DNA of 64,000 nucleotides. Origin: Monarcha castaneiventris obscurior. Taxonomy: Eukaryota; Chordata; Aves; Passeriformes; Monarchidae. The notes beneath the pieces are model-generated. The model had not been told where the DNA came from, made no database searches, and saw only the letters and a list, made by a program, of their open reading frames with translations. This document shows positions 14,030-26,400 of the stretch, piece after piece. Every line of letters begins with the position of its first letter. Positions within the stretch are counted from its first letter, which is position 1. The stretch lies in contig JAMPIT010000575.1 in assembly GCA_026261815.1 (NCBI GenBank), forward strand, positions 40,649,501 through 40,713,500. The letters run 5' to 3'. Both the position numbers and the translations under genes were made by a program.

Positions 14030-14690
14030 CATAGAATTAGAAAAATTTAGGTTGGAAAAGACCTCCAAGATCATTGAGTCCAAGCTTTGACTAATCCCCA
14101 CCTTGTCAACTAAATCATAGAATTAAGTCCAGTCATTTCTTAAACTTCCGGTTATGGTGACTCCACCACTTCTTGGGCAGCCATTTCCAATGCTTAATGA
14201 TTTTCAATGAAGAAATTCTTCCTGATGTCCAACCTGAACTTCCTCTAGAACAGCTTGAGGCTATGTCCTCTCCTCCTGTCACTTGTTAACTAAGAGAGGA
14301 AGCCAACCCCCACCTGGCTACAGCCTCCTTTCAGGCAGTTCTAGAGAGGGATAAGGTCCCCCCTGAGCCTCCTTTTCTCCAGGCTAACCACCCCCAGCTC
14401 CCTCAGCTGCTCCTCACAGCACTTGTGCTCCAGGCCCTTCCCCAGCTCCGTTGCCCTTCTCTGGACACGCTCCAGCCCCTCAATGTCTTTCTTGCAGTGA
14501 GGGGCCCAGAACTGAGCACAGGATTGGAGGTGTGGCCTCAGCAGTGCCGAGTACAGGGGGACGGTCACTGCCCTGCTCCTGCTGGCCACACCACTGCTGA
14601 TCCAGGCCAGGTGCCATTGGCCTTCTTGGCCACCTGGGCACAGCTGGATCACGTTCAGCTGCTGTCAACCAGCATACCCAGGTCCTTTTT
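14030..14690 (-). mobile_element. CR1 LINE, 3' part, 5'-truncated
   Basis: Avian CR1 non-LTR retrotransposon, lying on the minus strand. The 3' end is at about 14030, with the CR1 tail motif (complement reads catagaatt... followed by ttaggttggaaaagacctcc). The minus-strand open frame at 14341-14652 has the CR1 reverse-transcriptase C-terminal pattern ([20 protein letters not shown] and [17 protein letters not shown]). Truncated and decayed, so not able to move. About 2.6 kb beyond the PGR stop codon. Confidence 0.93.
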
Positions 14691-15431
14691 CACTGTCCGT
14701 GGTGCCTGTGTAACCCAGAGCAAATGGCAATATCAAAAAGGACACTAAAGGCCATTTTATAAACTGGGTTTATAGCTGGAAGTTCTCTTTTTTTTTTAAA
14801 CTTCAGACAATCATATAATGTTCACAGGACTTTCAGACTCTTATAGCAGACACAATCAGCCAATCATTCTCTCTTGTGTAGTGCATTTATCATGGCCATG
14901 AAGTTCTGGGAATTTTTTTCTCTGAGCTAGAGATCTTTAAGAAATAAGATTTAAAATGTTTTTAACCTTTGTTATCTATTCCCAAAAGGTATCTTTTCTT
15001 CCTTTTTGATTATGCCTTTGAGACAAATGGAGTGCATTTCAGACTAATCTGCCATGTGTACGGGACATGGTGACCTGTCAGCCACTTAAGGATTGAGTAA
15101 AAGGCAGATGTAGGCAGATCCATGCATTCCTAAGGCAAACATACTGCCTGCTCTGTCTTCTAATTTCAGAATTAGGGCCGTGAGGAGTCATTTTTAGTGT
15201 GGGAAGTTTCTGTTATCGGTTTAATCTAAACAGTAACATGGACGGTCTGCTTACTCAGTGGTAAATCATGTGGCAATACTTAAATTCCGAAAGAATGCAT
15301 GGAAGTACTGTTGTTATACGAAAGTAGGATGGATGAAATGGACATCTTTACTAAGCATCACATTTACTAAATGCAAACATAAAATAAAGAAAATAAAACT
15401 TCAGGATGTAGAAATAAAGAATTTTGTGCTA
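14691..15431. other. Non-coding stretch between CR1 and the PGR 3' UTR candidates
   Basis: No gene recognised. The base make-up (for example 14990-15290, with TAAT-type motifs and scattered CG) could fit a conserved non-coding element or distal 3' UTR; this is not established. Confidence 0.4.
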
Positions 15432-17256
15432 TTTATTAAAACATAATTGCTTTAAGGATCACAGATAAAAGTCAAACTGTATAGAATATGAAAGACATTA
15501 CTTGCCTGGGCAGTTAGAAATAACAAACCTAGTCAACTAACACAAAAGTCCGTCTATACCACTTTTCTAGGGTCACATATTTGCACCAGTTCTAGTGGGT
15601 TTTGTACTACTGTGTGGGGATCTCAAAAATATTTTTGTTCCCAGTTGTAATGCAGCTTCTTCTTGGTTGGCTTTAGGAAATTATGACCTATAAGGACACC
15701 TTTAGACATACCTGTACTTGTCAGTTGTCCACAATTTTTTCAAGAACCAAGATGTAATTTTTACCAATAAGCAACATCACTTACCCTTTAAATGAGGGGC
15801 ACCCAGATTTATTTGGGGATACTGAACTTACACCCCAGGGGCCTTTGTTCATGTGACAAGGATATGTCTGTACAGACCAAGCTACACACCACCAGCAGGA
15901 CGCAGGCACACAGTGGGGGCATCTAACAAGCCATGGGCAAAAGCAAAAGCATAAGGCCAGAAGCACCCAAACAAGACTCACCAGTTCCTACATTTATTTA
16001 CGTATCATTTCTAATGACTGGCAAAATTTGTCGTATTTTAATAGACTCATAAATTCTTCTTAAGGTTTATCTGTTTCTCTGTTGTTTGAATATATCTACA
16101 ATTTGCTGCCTTATATGCATGAGTTCCTTCATAACCATATCAAAGGAACAAACAACACCACATTTCAATTTTTCAGTGGAATATTCATATCTATGGTAAA
16201 ACATATCATTCTTCTTAAATGTTTAAAGCTAATTTAGTCCAATTCCTTTTTGCAGTTACCTCAATTATAATGGTATGCTTTTAAAATACAAAATATGTAA
16301 CTCCACTAAATTGTACTGAAATGAATCTGATGTGTATCAAAATGTTTGCAGTCATATTTTCCATTTCTTTTTGCATCTAATGTCACTATAATTTGATGCT
16401 AATGGCTGATTGAATGTTCAGCATTGGAATTCAAAACATTAAGATTATTAAGAGTTGCAGTCAGTGAAAACATCTCTATTTAAAGCCTCTGAAATACAGA
16501 ATGTAAGAGTTGATGAATTTAAGATTATAGCTAAGTGATTTAGCTTTATTAAGTGCTGAACTTTTAAGGAAAAATAACACAAACCAAAGCTTAGTGGGTT
16601 TGCATACACATTACTTCTGGTGTAATACACACTGAAATTCTCCTAAACTTTCTGACTTTTGAAGAGGAGCTCCACCAAATGCTGCAGAAAACAGTATGCT
16701 GGACTTAGAGTTTCAATGCAACATGACACAGATGAGATTATTAATGTATACTGTATGCCTAGCACTTTAGTTACTCATGATGACATTGCAGTAATAAAAA
16801 GTGAAATATCTGTAAGAAAATGTGGGCAATGTTTAATTCCTCCAAAATCTTATATTATGCACATGCCCACATGTACCCATGCACACAATGTAGTAAAGTA
16901 AAAATTTTGCACCATGTCATACCAGAAACTCAAGAGCGTGCAATGTGTAAGAAAAATGTATAACTGTTGTTAGAAATCTGGAAAGTCATTCATTGTCATT
17001 CATATGCATATCTAAAAAGCAGCTTGGACAAGTTTACAAAACATTTCGTATGACTGTTGTGATATTTGCAGTTAAGGAATCAGGAACTCACAATATGTAC
17101 ATCAAGCTTGAATGGCTTGTGTATGTCACAGGTATAAAGCAGTCGGCAGGGTAAGTATCTCAAATATGCTGAAGTCCTGACATTGCAAAATCTCGACCAA
17201 AATAAACAAACAAAAAATGACGCAAATATCATCTCTATGATAAGAGAAAAGACATT
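15432..17256 (-). other. PGR: Probable PGR 3' UTR (end uncertain)
   Basis: Directly follows the PGR stop codon and has no other gene. Minus-strand AATAAA hexamers lie at 16545-16550, 15993-15998, 15808-15813 and 15432-15437, any of which could end a transcript; the true end may also lie further down. Avian PGR makes several mRNA sizes (general knowledge), so more than one site may be used. RNA evidence would be needed to choose. Confidence 0.45.
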
Positions 17257-17412
17257 TCACTTCTTGTGAAAGAGAAGAGGTTTCACCATCCCTGCTAGAA
17301 TCTTGGGTAGCTGGGCAGCAATCACCTCTGACATCATCTCAGGGAATTCAACGCTCAGTGCACGGGACTGGAGAAATGTGTTCAAACAGAAGAGATGGAG
17401 CTGTTTCACCAG
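17257..17412 (-). CDS. PGR: PGR exon 8, AF-2 helix and C-terminus
   Basis: 156 bp of coding sequence: 51 residues (725-775) and a TGA stop at 17257-17259. C733 and T736 equal human Cys891 and Thr894 of the steroid pocket; E753 equals Glu911, the charge-clamp glutamate of helix 12 in [12 protein letters not shown]. The C-terminal tail ends [10 protein letters not shown], as in other vertebrates. The acceptor is AAATCCAG. The 3' UTR continues below 17257, but its end is not fixed. Confidence 0.97.
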   Translation of the reverse strand: MVKQLHLFCLNTFLQSRALSVEFPEMMSEVIAAQLPKILAGMVKPLLFHKK

Positions 17413-20400
17413 CTGGATTTAATAAAATACAAACATGATCAATCAGGCTAACAGTAATGCAGCCACAGAAACATGCTGTTAATCATTTATCTCATATATT
17501 CATCAGCTGATGTCATTCTATACCTTACCCTGTCATTTCTTGAATCAATAATGAGGGTACTTGTCATTCCCTATTAATGGCAAGAATCATACACACAGCT
17601 ATGGCATGTTATATAAAACCACTGCTTCACTAATATTATCAAGTAGTATCACCCTCACTCATGACATATGTGAAGAACAACGGCAACTGCTTAGCAAGCA
17701 TTCAACCTTTCATCTTATTCTCACACTCAAGACACGAGTCAGTGCTTTGGTCACCACGTGCTACTTAAGCAGTGCTCTGAGGGACAGCATTTACTGCTTA
17801 CCTGTGAGCTTTGACATGGTTTTATTATGATCATATCCCTGTATGCTACTAACATTGAACTCCACAGATTCTCATTCCTTGAAAGCAGCTGTTCAACATG
17901 TGACTTTTACATCTCTTCTAGCCTTTCAGAGAGGTTCCAATTTTTATTTCAGACCAGTGACCATTATGTTGTCAAATATTGTACTCTTTCTGCTACCCTA
18001 GGCTTTAACATCACAGAATCTCTCCAGTGTGATAATTTTTCTTTTCCTTGTATCTCCCATCAGTTTATCAGCCTGACATGAAACAGGACTTGAACAAAGA
18101 TACTCTATGGACCAAATATCACTTTGCTATTTTGCAGCAAGCCTCTCCCCCTCTTTCTCTCCCTCACAGATTATTTTACTGTATGCATTTGAAATTAAGA
18201 GATAAAATTAAAATAAAATGCAGATTTGCTGAGTTCTGAAAGATATAAAGATGCAAAGATCCTGTCCACCTTGAACTCCCTGCAAGCTCCTCACAACCAA
18301 CATCAAGCTCAAAAGTGCTTGGTATCTAGAATTCTAAAAGATCACTCAATTCCCAAACATAGATAGATACTGAAAAAGTGGTAGAGAATATACACATAAA
18401 ACAAGTTGAATTAACATTGCAAAGCCAATCTTGGTTGCCTTTCACTAATTCTCAGCTAAGTAATCTGACTTTGCAACTTGAATTGCCTATTATTCACAAT
18501 ATTTTCCTGGACAAACACACGTGCTCACACACACATACACACCACCCCTACCAAAGCCCACAACTGTACTGCTTATGTTACACTAAAAATGAAACAAAAT
18601 GGTAGCAGTCTAATGTATGTTTCACAAATACTTCCATATTGTATGCCATAAAATATGTGCACAAGGTATACACAGACGCTGAATATATAGCCATATATTC
18701 ACACAAATATACACAATAAAGGAAAAATGTTTTGTTGTTTTCTACTGCTGTTTAGTAATGCTGACTACCCCCTTCCATAAAATTAATTTTAAGAAATACC
18801 AGTTCCTTCTTACATAAAAAGCAAAACACATCAACAAATAGACTCACATCATGCATGGAATCCATCAGTTTTGTAAGCTGATAGAAACGCTGGGAGTTGG
18901 CCACAACACCTTTCTGGCGCAAACCAATCGCCTTCACCAGTTCTCTGATGTAACTGGTTCTCATCTCATCAAATTGGCTCTGACTTCTTAGACCTTCCAA
19001 AGGAACTAAAAATAAAAAAAAACAATTTACTCTGAAGGCAATGAAATTTAAAGTACAGGAGAAATTTACAGTATTTCATGCTGTACAGTGCAATTCATTA
19101 TTATGTGCCAGGTACTTCTTCCCATTCAAGAGTTACTCCAGAAAGAGGGATGCAATTAGCTAAAAGGATATACCAGGAACAATCAGTTCATTTTGCTAAT
19201 TGCCTGTGTCTAGAAATATCCCTACACTTCAGTTATATGTGTTTGCTGGGAAAAAAAAAAAAATTATGGCTAAAAGAACCACTCCTGCCTTTGAGGAAAT
19301 ATGTTATGGACTGATTTATGTGTACACTGCTGAGGGTCTGCCTTCTTCACAGCAAATTTATGGTAGAGAGACCTAGCTGGAGTGCTTCAAAATGGAGTTA
19401 AAGAATGAAATAACAACTCTAAAGTACTGCAGACAGTAAAGCTGCCAGGGCTCAGGCCTCCTGTTTGAACCTCTTTCACTTAGCAGAACAGATCAGAGTC
19501 TTAAAGGTGAACAGCTTTTTAGAAAAATTAGCAAGGAGGAGAACCTGGTTGAACTCCCTCTTCTCTTAAAGGTCAGGTGTGAGGATCAAAATGAGGATAT
19601 GGAGTGAACATCAAGAAATGAACCTGTAAGTGGCTGCTAGTGATAAGATAGTGTCATGGAAAAAGAACACCTTCAATTTCAAAGCCTGGGTGGTTTTGGA
19701 CATTTCTTAACAGCGGCTTTATAGAGAACTAAGGAATTTTTTCATATAAAGTGACTCTGATGGAGTTTAGGGTTAGATAACTGACACCTCTAAGCCAGCA
19801 ATTAATTTATACTTCTCCTGCAAATTAATTTAAAAGGTATTTTTCATCAATGAATGGCCTGTTTCCTCTGAATTCTGCAAAAAGACAGTCACATTCCTGC
19901 CTAACAACAAAAAGTTCCTCTAAGCTATCTATTTGAGTGAAAACTTACAATGTCTTACATGGACAAATACAATTTAAACAGCTGTTCCCTTCCCCTGAAC
20001 ATATGTAAAGAATGAGGATGCTTTTATTCAGTGGCAGAAACTGAGCCAAAATCTTATGCAACAAGATTTAGAAATTCCTTAAAATCAGGAGTCTGGAAAG
20101 CATTACATTTAAGCCTCAGCCAAGTCAAAGGAAAATCTGTAAAATCAAATATAATGTTAAAACTCAGGCCGGGGTCCATCCAGAATTAGAAATGTATTGA
20201 GACTGACACTCAGTTTAATACAAATTACTGATTCTTTGCAATTAGCTAAAAAACAAAACCAGTTCATCTAAATAATAAATTGAACAGAAGACACAGTGAG
20301 AAACTAAAGGATTAGACCTGATTTACTGTTAGTATACAAAAGCCTGAAATGGCTGTACTTTCACATTTGAAGAGGATTAAGATGAATATCATGACTAAAA

Positions 20401-23400
20401 TAAAAGTAGCCTTAAAAAACCACTTAGAACAACAATGAGGTTATATGGCTTTTTGAAAATACTTCCACAGAATTATATTTATACAGTACCAAATGTTTAC
20501 TAAATGTCTCAGCAACAACTGTTAGGTGTGTTCCTTTTCCCAAAGATCTGAAAAATTGTTTTTTCCTATAAGACAATAAATGCAGGAGAGAACAAAAGGC
20601 AAAATTCATCAGAACAGGTAGAAATACTTTTTTTTTTTTTTACGTAATTTCTTGCATACACATAACATAAACATGTCATCTTAAAAAATAGTTTCTAAGT
20701 GCAACGCAGTTAATAAAGAATGGTAACTTGATTCTGTTAAATTGATGCACCCAGAAATGAGAAGGATTGGACCAACAATTGTAATGCTTTTTTGAATTTG
20801 ATATGAACTTTCTGGAACAGAGACAGCTGAAATATCACAAATTTTTCTAAATTTAACTGAAATTTCTCAAGATAGACAAGGGAGTTTATTTGTGTTGAAA
20901 ACAAGATGGAAAACATTTAAAATAGGAATACATACATATTCTAACAAAGCAACTGGAGTTATATCAGACAGGGATTTTTATCTATATTACCTTTACTGCT
21001 TTAGCAGAGTGTATGGTATTTTGCCATTCTTTTAGTAATTTCTATGTTCATATGAGCTAAATTTAATATTTTTAAACTTATTCTCTGTTGAGACCAGTTT
21101 CTTTTTTAAGAATGGGTTTATGCAAATACCAGCCAAGTACAGATTGAGAGGGACTAAATTTTAATTCCTTATCAATTACTTAAACTTTGTAAAACGAAGA
21201 AGCAGGTTATGCAGGATTTGCACATCTCTCCTTTGACTCCATTGTGTGTTGAGAACCAAACTTTCACATTCTTTAAACTATATTTTTCAAAAGTGCTAAT
21301 TCTCATTTCTAACAGCACATGTATAATTTTAAAATTTTCTATTTGGGGATTCATAATTAAAAATTATGGCCTCAGCAGATGTAAATTTTGGTATTTCAGA
21401 GAAGGTTTTGGAAGATAAGTTCATCAGCTACCACATTTCCTATGTGAACTGGAATGCAGCTGCATGCTGCATTCTTTAAAAGATGTGTATGATTAAAAGT
21501 GACCACGGATTTTGTTTCCAGAGAAACAAACCAAAGGAAAATGTTTCCATTTGTTTATATCTGTGCTAAACTTCACCTATTTGTAACTATAAAAAGCTGA
21601 ATACATGCTAGTATTGTTTGTCATGTCCACTTCCCTAATTCTTTTGAGCAAACATGCTTTAAGATCTTGGTCAAGATAAAGCTCTCAGTACTCATAATTT
21701 ATTAAATAGTTTAAATACATTCTAATACTTTTTAGTTGTTTTTGTTTAGTTGGAGATTTTTAAATCCATGTAGAGTCACTTGAACTGATGTTTCCAGGCA
21801 GAAATACTGCACAGTTGTTTAGAAAATGTGTAACACAGTATATCCCTATGACATACCCCTATGTCAAAAGGGATCCAACATTTCCCCAGTGTCTTTATAC
21901 ATAATAAAACCAACAATGAATCACAAATTCTTTGTTCTTCATAAACATTTGAAAAAAATATTTTTAAGACTTGGAATATTAACATTCTTCCTAGGACATT
22001 TCCATTTTTTAAGCCAGGGAGCTTAGCGATTGTCAAGTTAAACAACACAGTTCAAAACTCTTTTACCAGAGATGTGTTACAAAGAAACAAAAGAACCTAC
22101 TTGTGTTGAGAAGTAACAGCGCTTTCATGCACAGGAACTCTTCTTGGCTAACTTGAAGTCTGACAAATTCCTGTGGGAGTTGCCACATGGATAGACACAG
22201 GGAATAGAATGATGATTCTTTCATCCTCTGTCTTACACCCAGAAAAGGTAAAAAAATAAATTAAAAAACATGAAAACAAAGACATAGAATGTCTCCAGTA
22301 CTAATTGCTTGAAAGAAAGGTCTTGTTAGCAGTTTAATTATAACATTACAAAAATTAAAAATGAGATTATACACATAAACAATTTTCTGAATTTTTGTTC
22401 CTATGCTATTTTTTTAAATTGTAATGAATGTGCTATTATTTTGGATGTTTAATCTGTTACTGCTGCCCACAAAAAAACCCCAAAACTTGGAGACTATCAA
22501 AGCTGAATGCTAGCCACCAAAAGTACTGGGTATTAAAAATACCTAAATTGTTAATGTGAAGCACTATTTTATTTTAGATGTTGATAATTCTTGCATCCCT
22601 GTAAAGATTTCAAAGTGTAGAACTGAAGACAAACCTGAAAGTCTATAGAAAACATGCTCTCAGCTTTTGCAAAAACATCTTCCTCAAAATACTTTGTAGC
22701 AACTCTAGCCTGGTACTGCTAGTAGCAATGATATTATTTTGTAGCATGCCATGAAATTAAAGAAACATTTAAAAATGTTACATGCCAGGTAAACAGAGAC
22801 ATTAGTATGACCTCTCCCAAACTCCGACATAAGTAAACAGAACAAATCACACAGGAAATACATAAAATTGCAGGGTTTTTTGCAGCACTTCAATACTGCT
22901 TTTGTCTTTGTGATATTGGTATACTGAGTATATATTGTTGCATATATTTATTAGGAGAGTATTTTCAACTGAAATGACTGCAACAATAGTAATACAATGT
23001 TTCTAATCTAGACTGAATTCGCTGCACATTAACCTGATGATGCAGTAACTTGGACTGATTTTAAAAGGTTGCGTCCCAAACCTGATGAATTAGGTACAAC
23101 AACAATGGGAAGATTAAGTTTTTCCTCCTCCACCTGCTATGGGGTTCAGATCAGCATTATAACCTGACTGCAGGTAGTAACCTCAGCAATCAAAACAGAA
23201 GATATTTTCCATTTAAAAAAAAAAACAACTTTTTTCAATGCATTAATTTTTTGTTGTTGTTGTTATTTAAAGCATTACTGTTATCATGAATGAAAATTAT
23301 TTCACTGTTTTTCAATATCTGAGATCTTGTACCAGCTCTTAAATGACATAAACATAGAAATTGAATCTATTAGACCTGAATGGGTTTGTTTCTTCATCTA

Positions 23401-26400
23401 CTTTAAACCCCCTTTTCTAATACTTTCGATAGCATCTCTTCCTAATTATTATCTACGAAGAGCAATAGCAGCTTTCAGGGTTAGCAGCTTAAATGCTGTT
23501 CTTACTCACGTTTTTAGACACTGCAAAGTGCAAGTAACAGTAAGTCCTTGTAGGGTGTTAACACTATGAAATCTTTGTCAAACTAACACTCCCGGCTTTC
23601 TTGGTCTGAATTGATGCTGCCAAACACATCCTTCCTGAGAAGCATAAAAACTCAGTTCACTAAATGACAGCTTGGCTGTGACACAAGCTCTGGATTGTGG
23701 TTCCATGGTAATTATGAAACAACTATGGTGTGTGATGACCCTGCAGAAGGAATTTCCATTATCTCTTTCTACCTCTAGGCACACACTCCTGTGATTCTGG
23801 CATTAGTGCCTGCACTCCTGGTGGGCCATGTCAGGGATCACCACCACCTGCTAATGAATGGCTTTCTCTGGGATACTTCTCAGACAATAAACTCCTTATC
23901 TGTTAGTGCAGCCAGAGAGTGTTTGGTCCAGCTTAGCTAAAGCCATGGGGATGCATGACCAGGACAGGCAACTTTTTTGGCAGTGTTCAGCAGTTACTCA
24001 AAGTGCTGCTTAAAGCACTTTGCTTGAAGTGAACATGAAAGTACAAGCTTACACATCATCATAGACAACAAAGTTGTTTACATTTCACTGATCTAAAAGC
24101 TAACTTATTTCCCAATAAATTGTTGCAGGTATGATTCAGTGGATCAGTCACCTTTTCTCTCTCTTTGTTTATAACATCTCTAGTATGACCCTGATGAGAT
24201 GTTCTGTAACCAAGAGAGGAATATGTTGTCAGCACCCAGTGTAGATGCGCTTGAGCTGACAATAAAAAGCTCTTCCTGGTGGATTAAAATCAGGGTTCAT
24301 AAATCTCAACCCTATTCTCAAAGAAAGTACTTCAAGTCTTCTTCACAAGGTGTCAGCAGTGGTCCACAAGCGGGGTGATACTCTAAGACGTGACATTACT
24401 GCATAAAGCCATGTCATTCTGTGTTTCTTCTGACTGTAACCATAAAATGTATCAGACTATGCCGGGACAAAAAGACAGTGAGAAGTTCTTTCAATCTCAT
24501 CACTTCTGAGGATTTCAATTTGTACAGCAAAACTAATACAAATGGGAGAGGAGAAAATTCATTACTCAACAACCTCACAGTGATTTACAATCATCTGGAA
24601 GAGAAAAGGCCAAGAGCTATAGGGCCAGCTCTACTGAATATCTTCTATAAAGAACTTCACTGGGAAGATCTTGCATGTCTATAGATTTTAAAATCAGGTG
24701 TCTAAATCTTCTGCAAATCCACCTCTTAATCGTTAAACAGTATGTCTTTAAAAACACCTGTTTTACTTTCAGCTTGCTTCATAGCAGTTCTTTTAGTATT
24801 TTAAGAAACAAAATAACTAAGAAAAATATAATAAGGAAAGACAAAGATAGGGATTAAATTATGTTTCACTGTTCCTGGCAACCTCCCATGTACTGTAATC
24901 AAAGAATATAAAACTACAAGTCTGACAATATTAATTTGCAGAGCTGGAAAACTGACAAAGACTGAAATGATGGTTATCCAAATTAAACAGCATAGTGAAG
25001 GAAAATCCAAGCCAAAAAGCCCCTTCTTTCCCCCAGTAGAAAAGAGCAGTCTCACATAATTTTTCCTTAATATTGAAATTCCTTCTTGGTGAATATTTTT
25101 ACAATTTTCTACCAGCAAATGCACTTTTCTTACAAGAAATGCACTTTAGAAAAAAATTTTTAGCAAAAAGTGTCAAAAATGAGCATTTAGATTATATGCA
25201 AATTATTTGTGAAAACTACCCCAAAAAAACAACCAAAAAAACACACTCATTTCCATTTAGTAAACATTAATGTGTCCTAATCAGATGAAATGAAATAAAT
25301 CTTCTGACAGCATAATTATTTTATTTACTATTATTTTTTTTTTCTTAGATAATTAAAATACTATTTGAACTACTTTTGCTTGACCATGTACACAGAATAG
25401 TTGGGGCTCCCACAAAATCCTTCCCAAAGTTACTGAACTTTGATATGGTCAGAGGACTTTGCTGTTAATTTTGAAAGAGAACAAGTAATGAATGAAATCT
25501 TGGCCTCAGTGTAGTCACATTCCCATTGACACATAGAAGTTCAAAATGTTATTCATATAATACAAGAGCATTCTACTTACTCATTTAAAATCAGATCTGG
25601 TGCAAAATACAACATCTGACCACTGACATGTTTGTACGATCTCCACCCCATTGCAAAAACCATTAGACTCATCCAGGAATACTGGATAAGTGTTATCTGA
25701 TCATCGATATGCAAATTCCGAAAACCTGGAAATGAAATTAAAGATAAAATATTTCATAATTCTCATTTAGACAACAACGAATTAGGTATTTTGAGATTAC
25801 AAACTGAGCTACCAAACTGAGAACACTTAGAAAAACAGGAGGTTTTGGGGATGTTGCTCTCATATATCTAGGTAATAACTGCCTATCTTACTTTGATAGT
25901 TAAGCTCTTGCCTTTTTGTTCTCATCCAGTATTTTGAAATGTGGGAGTTAGGCACTATTCAAACCAAAATTTATTTTTGCAAAAATGACTGTTTCAAAGA
26001 ATAGGGATGCATCTCATTTTCTTTTGGTAAAAATATGACAGTTTGTAACACGATCACTATAACCAACTCTCATTTAATAGCGATCGCTTGAACATCACTC
26101 TTCTTAACACAAGATGCAGCTGTCATACAAAAACATCCTTATAAGAATACCTTTCTTGCATTCAGCTAAAGAGGACCGTATTCAGCTGTGTGCTCATGTT
26201 TAATAACTTTGCTGTTTGATAAATTCAAAGATTGCCACAAATTATCTGAGTCAAGCTAACAGCTTCCTGCCACTGAAAGCAGTGCTCCTGTTCTTCATCA
26301 CGAGGTCCTGTTACCTCCTTCAGGCAAGCTTTGGCACTCATGCTACTCCTCAGTGAACTGGTTCAGTTCATGAAGACATCAGAAAACTACAAAGGGTTAA

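Noticed and set aside
14341..14652. 103-codon minus-strand frame as a host gene
   Set aside because: It is the C-terminal polymerase part of a truncated CR1 element.
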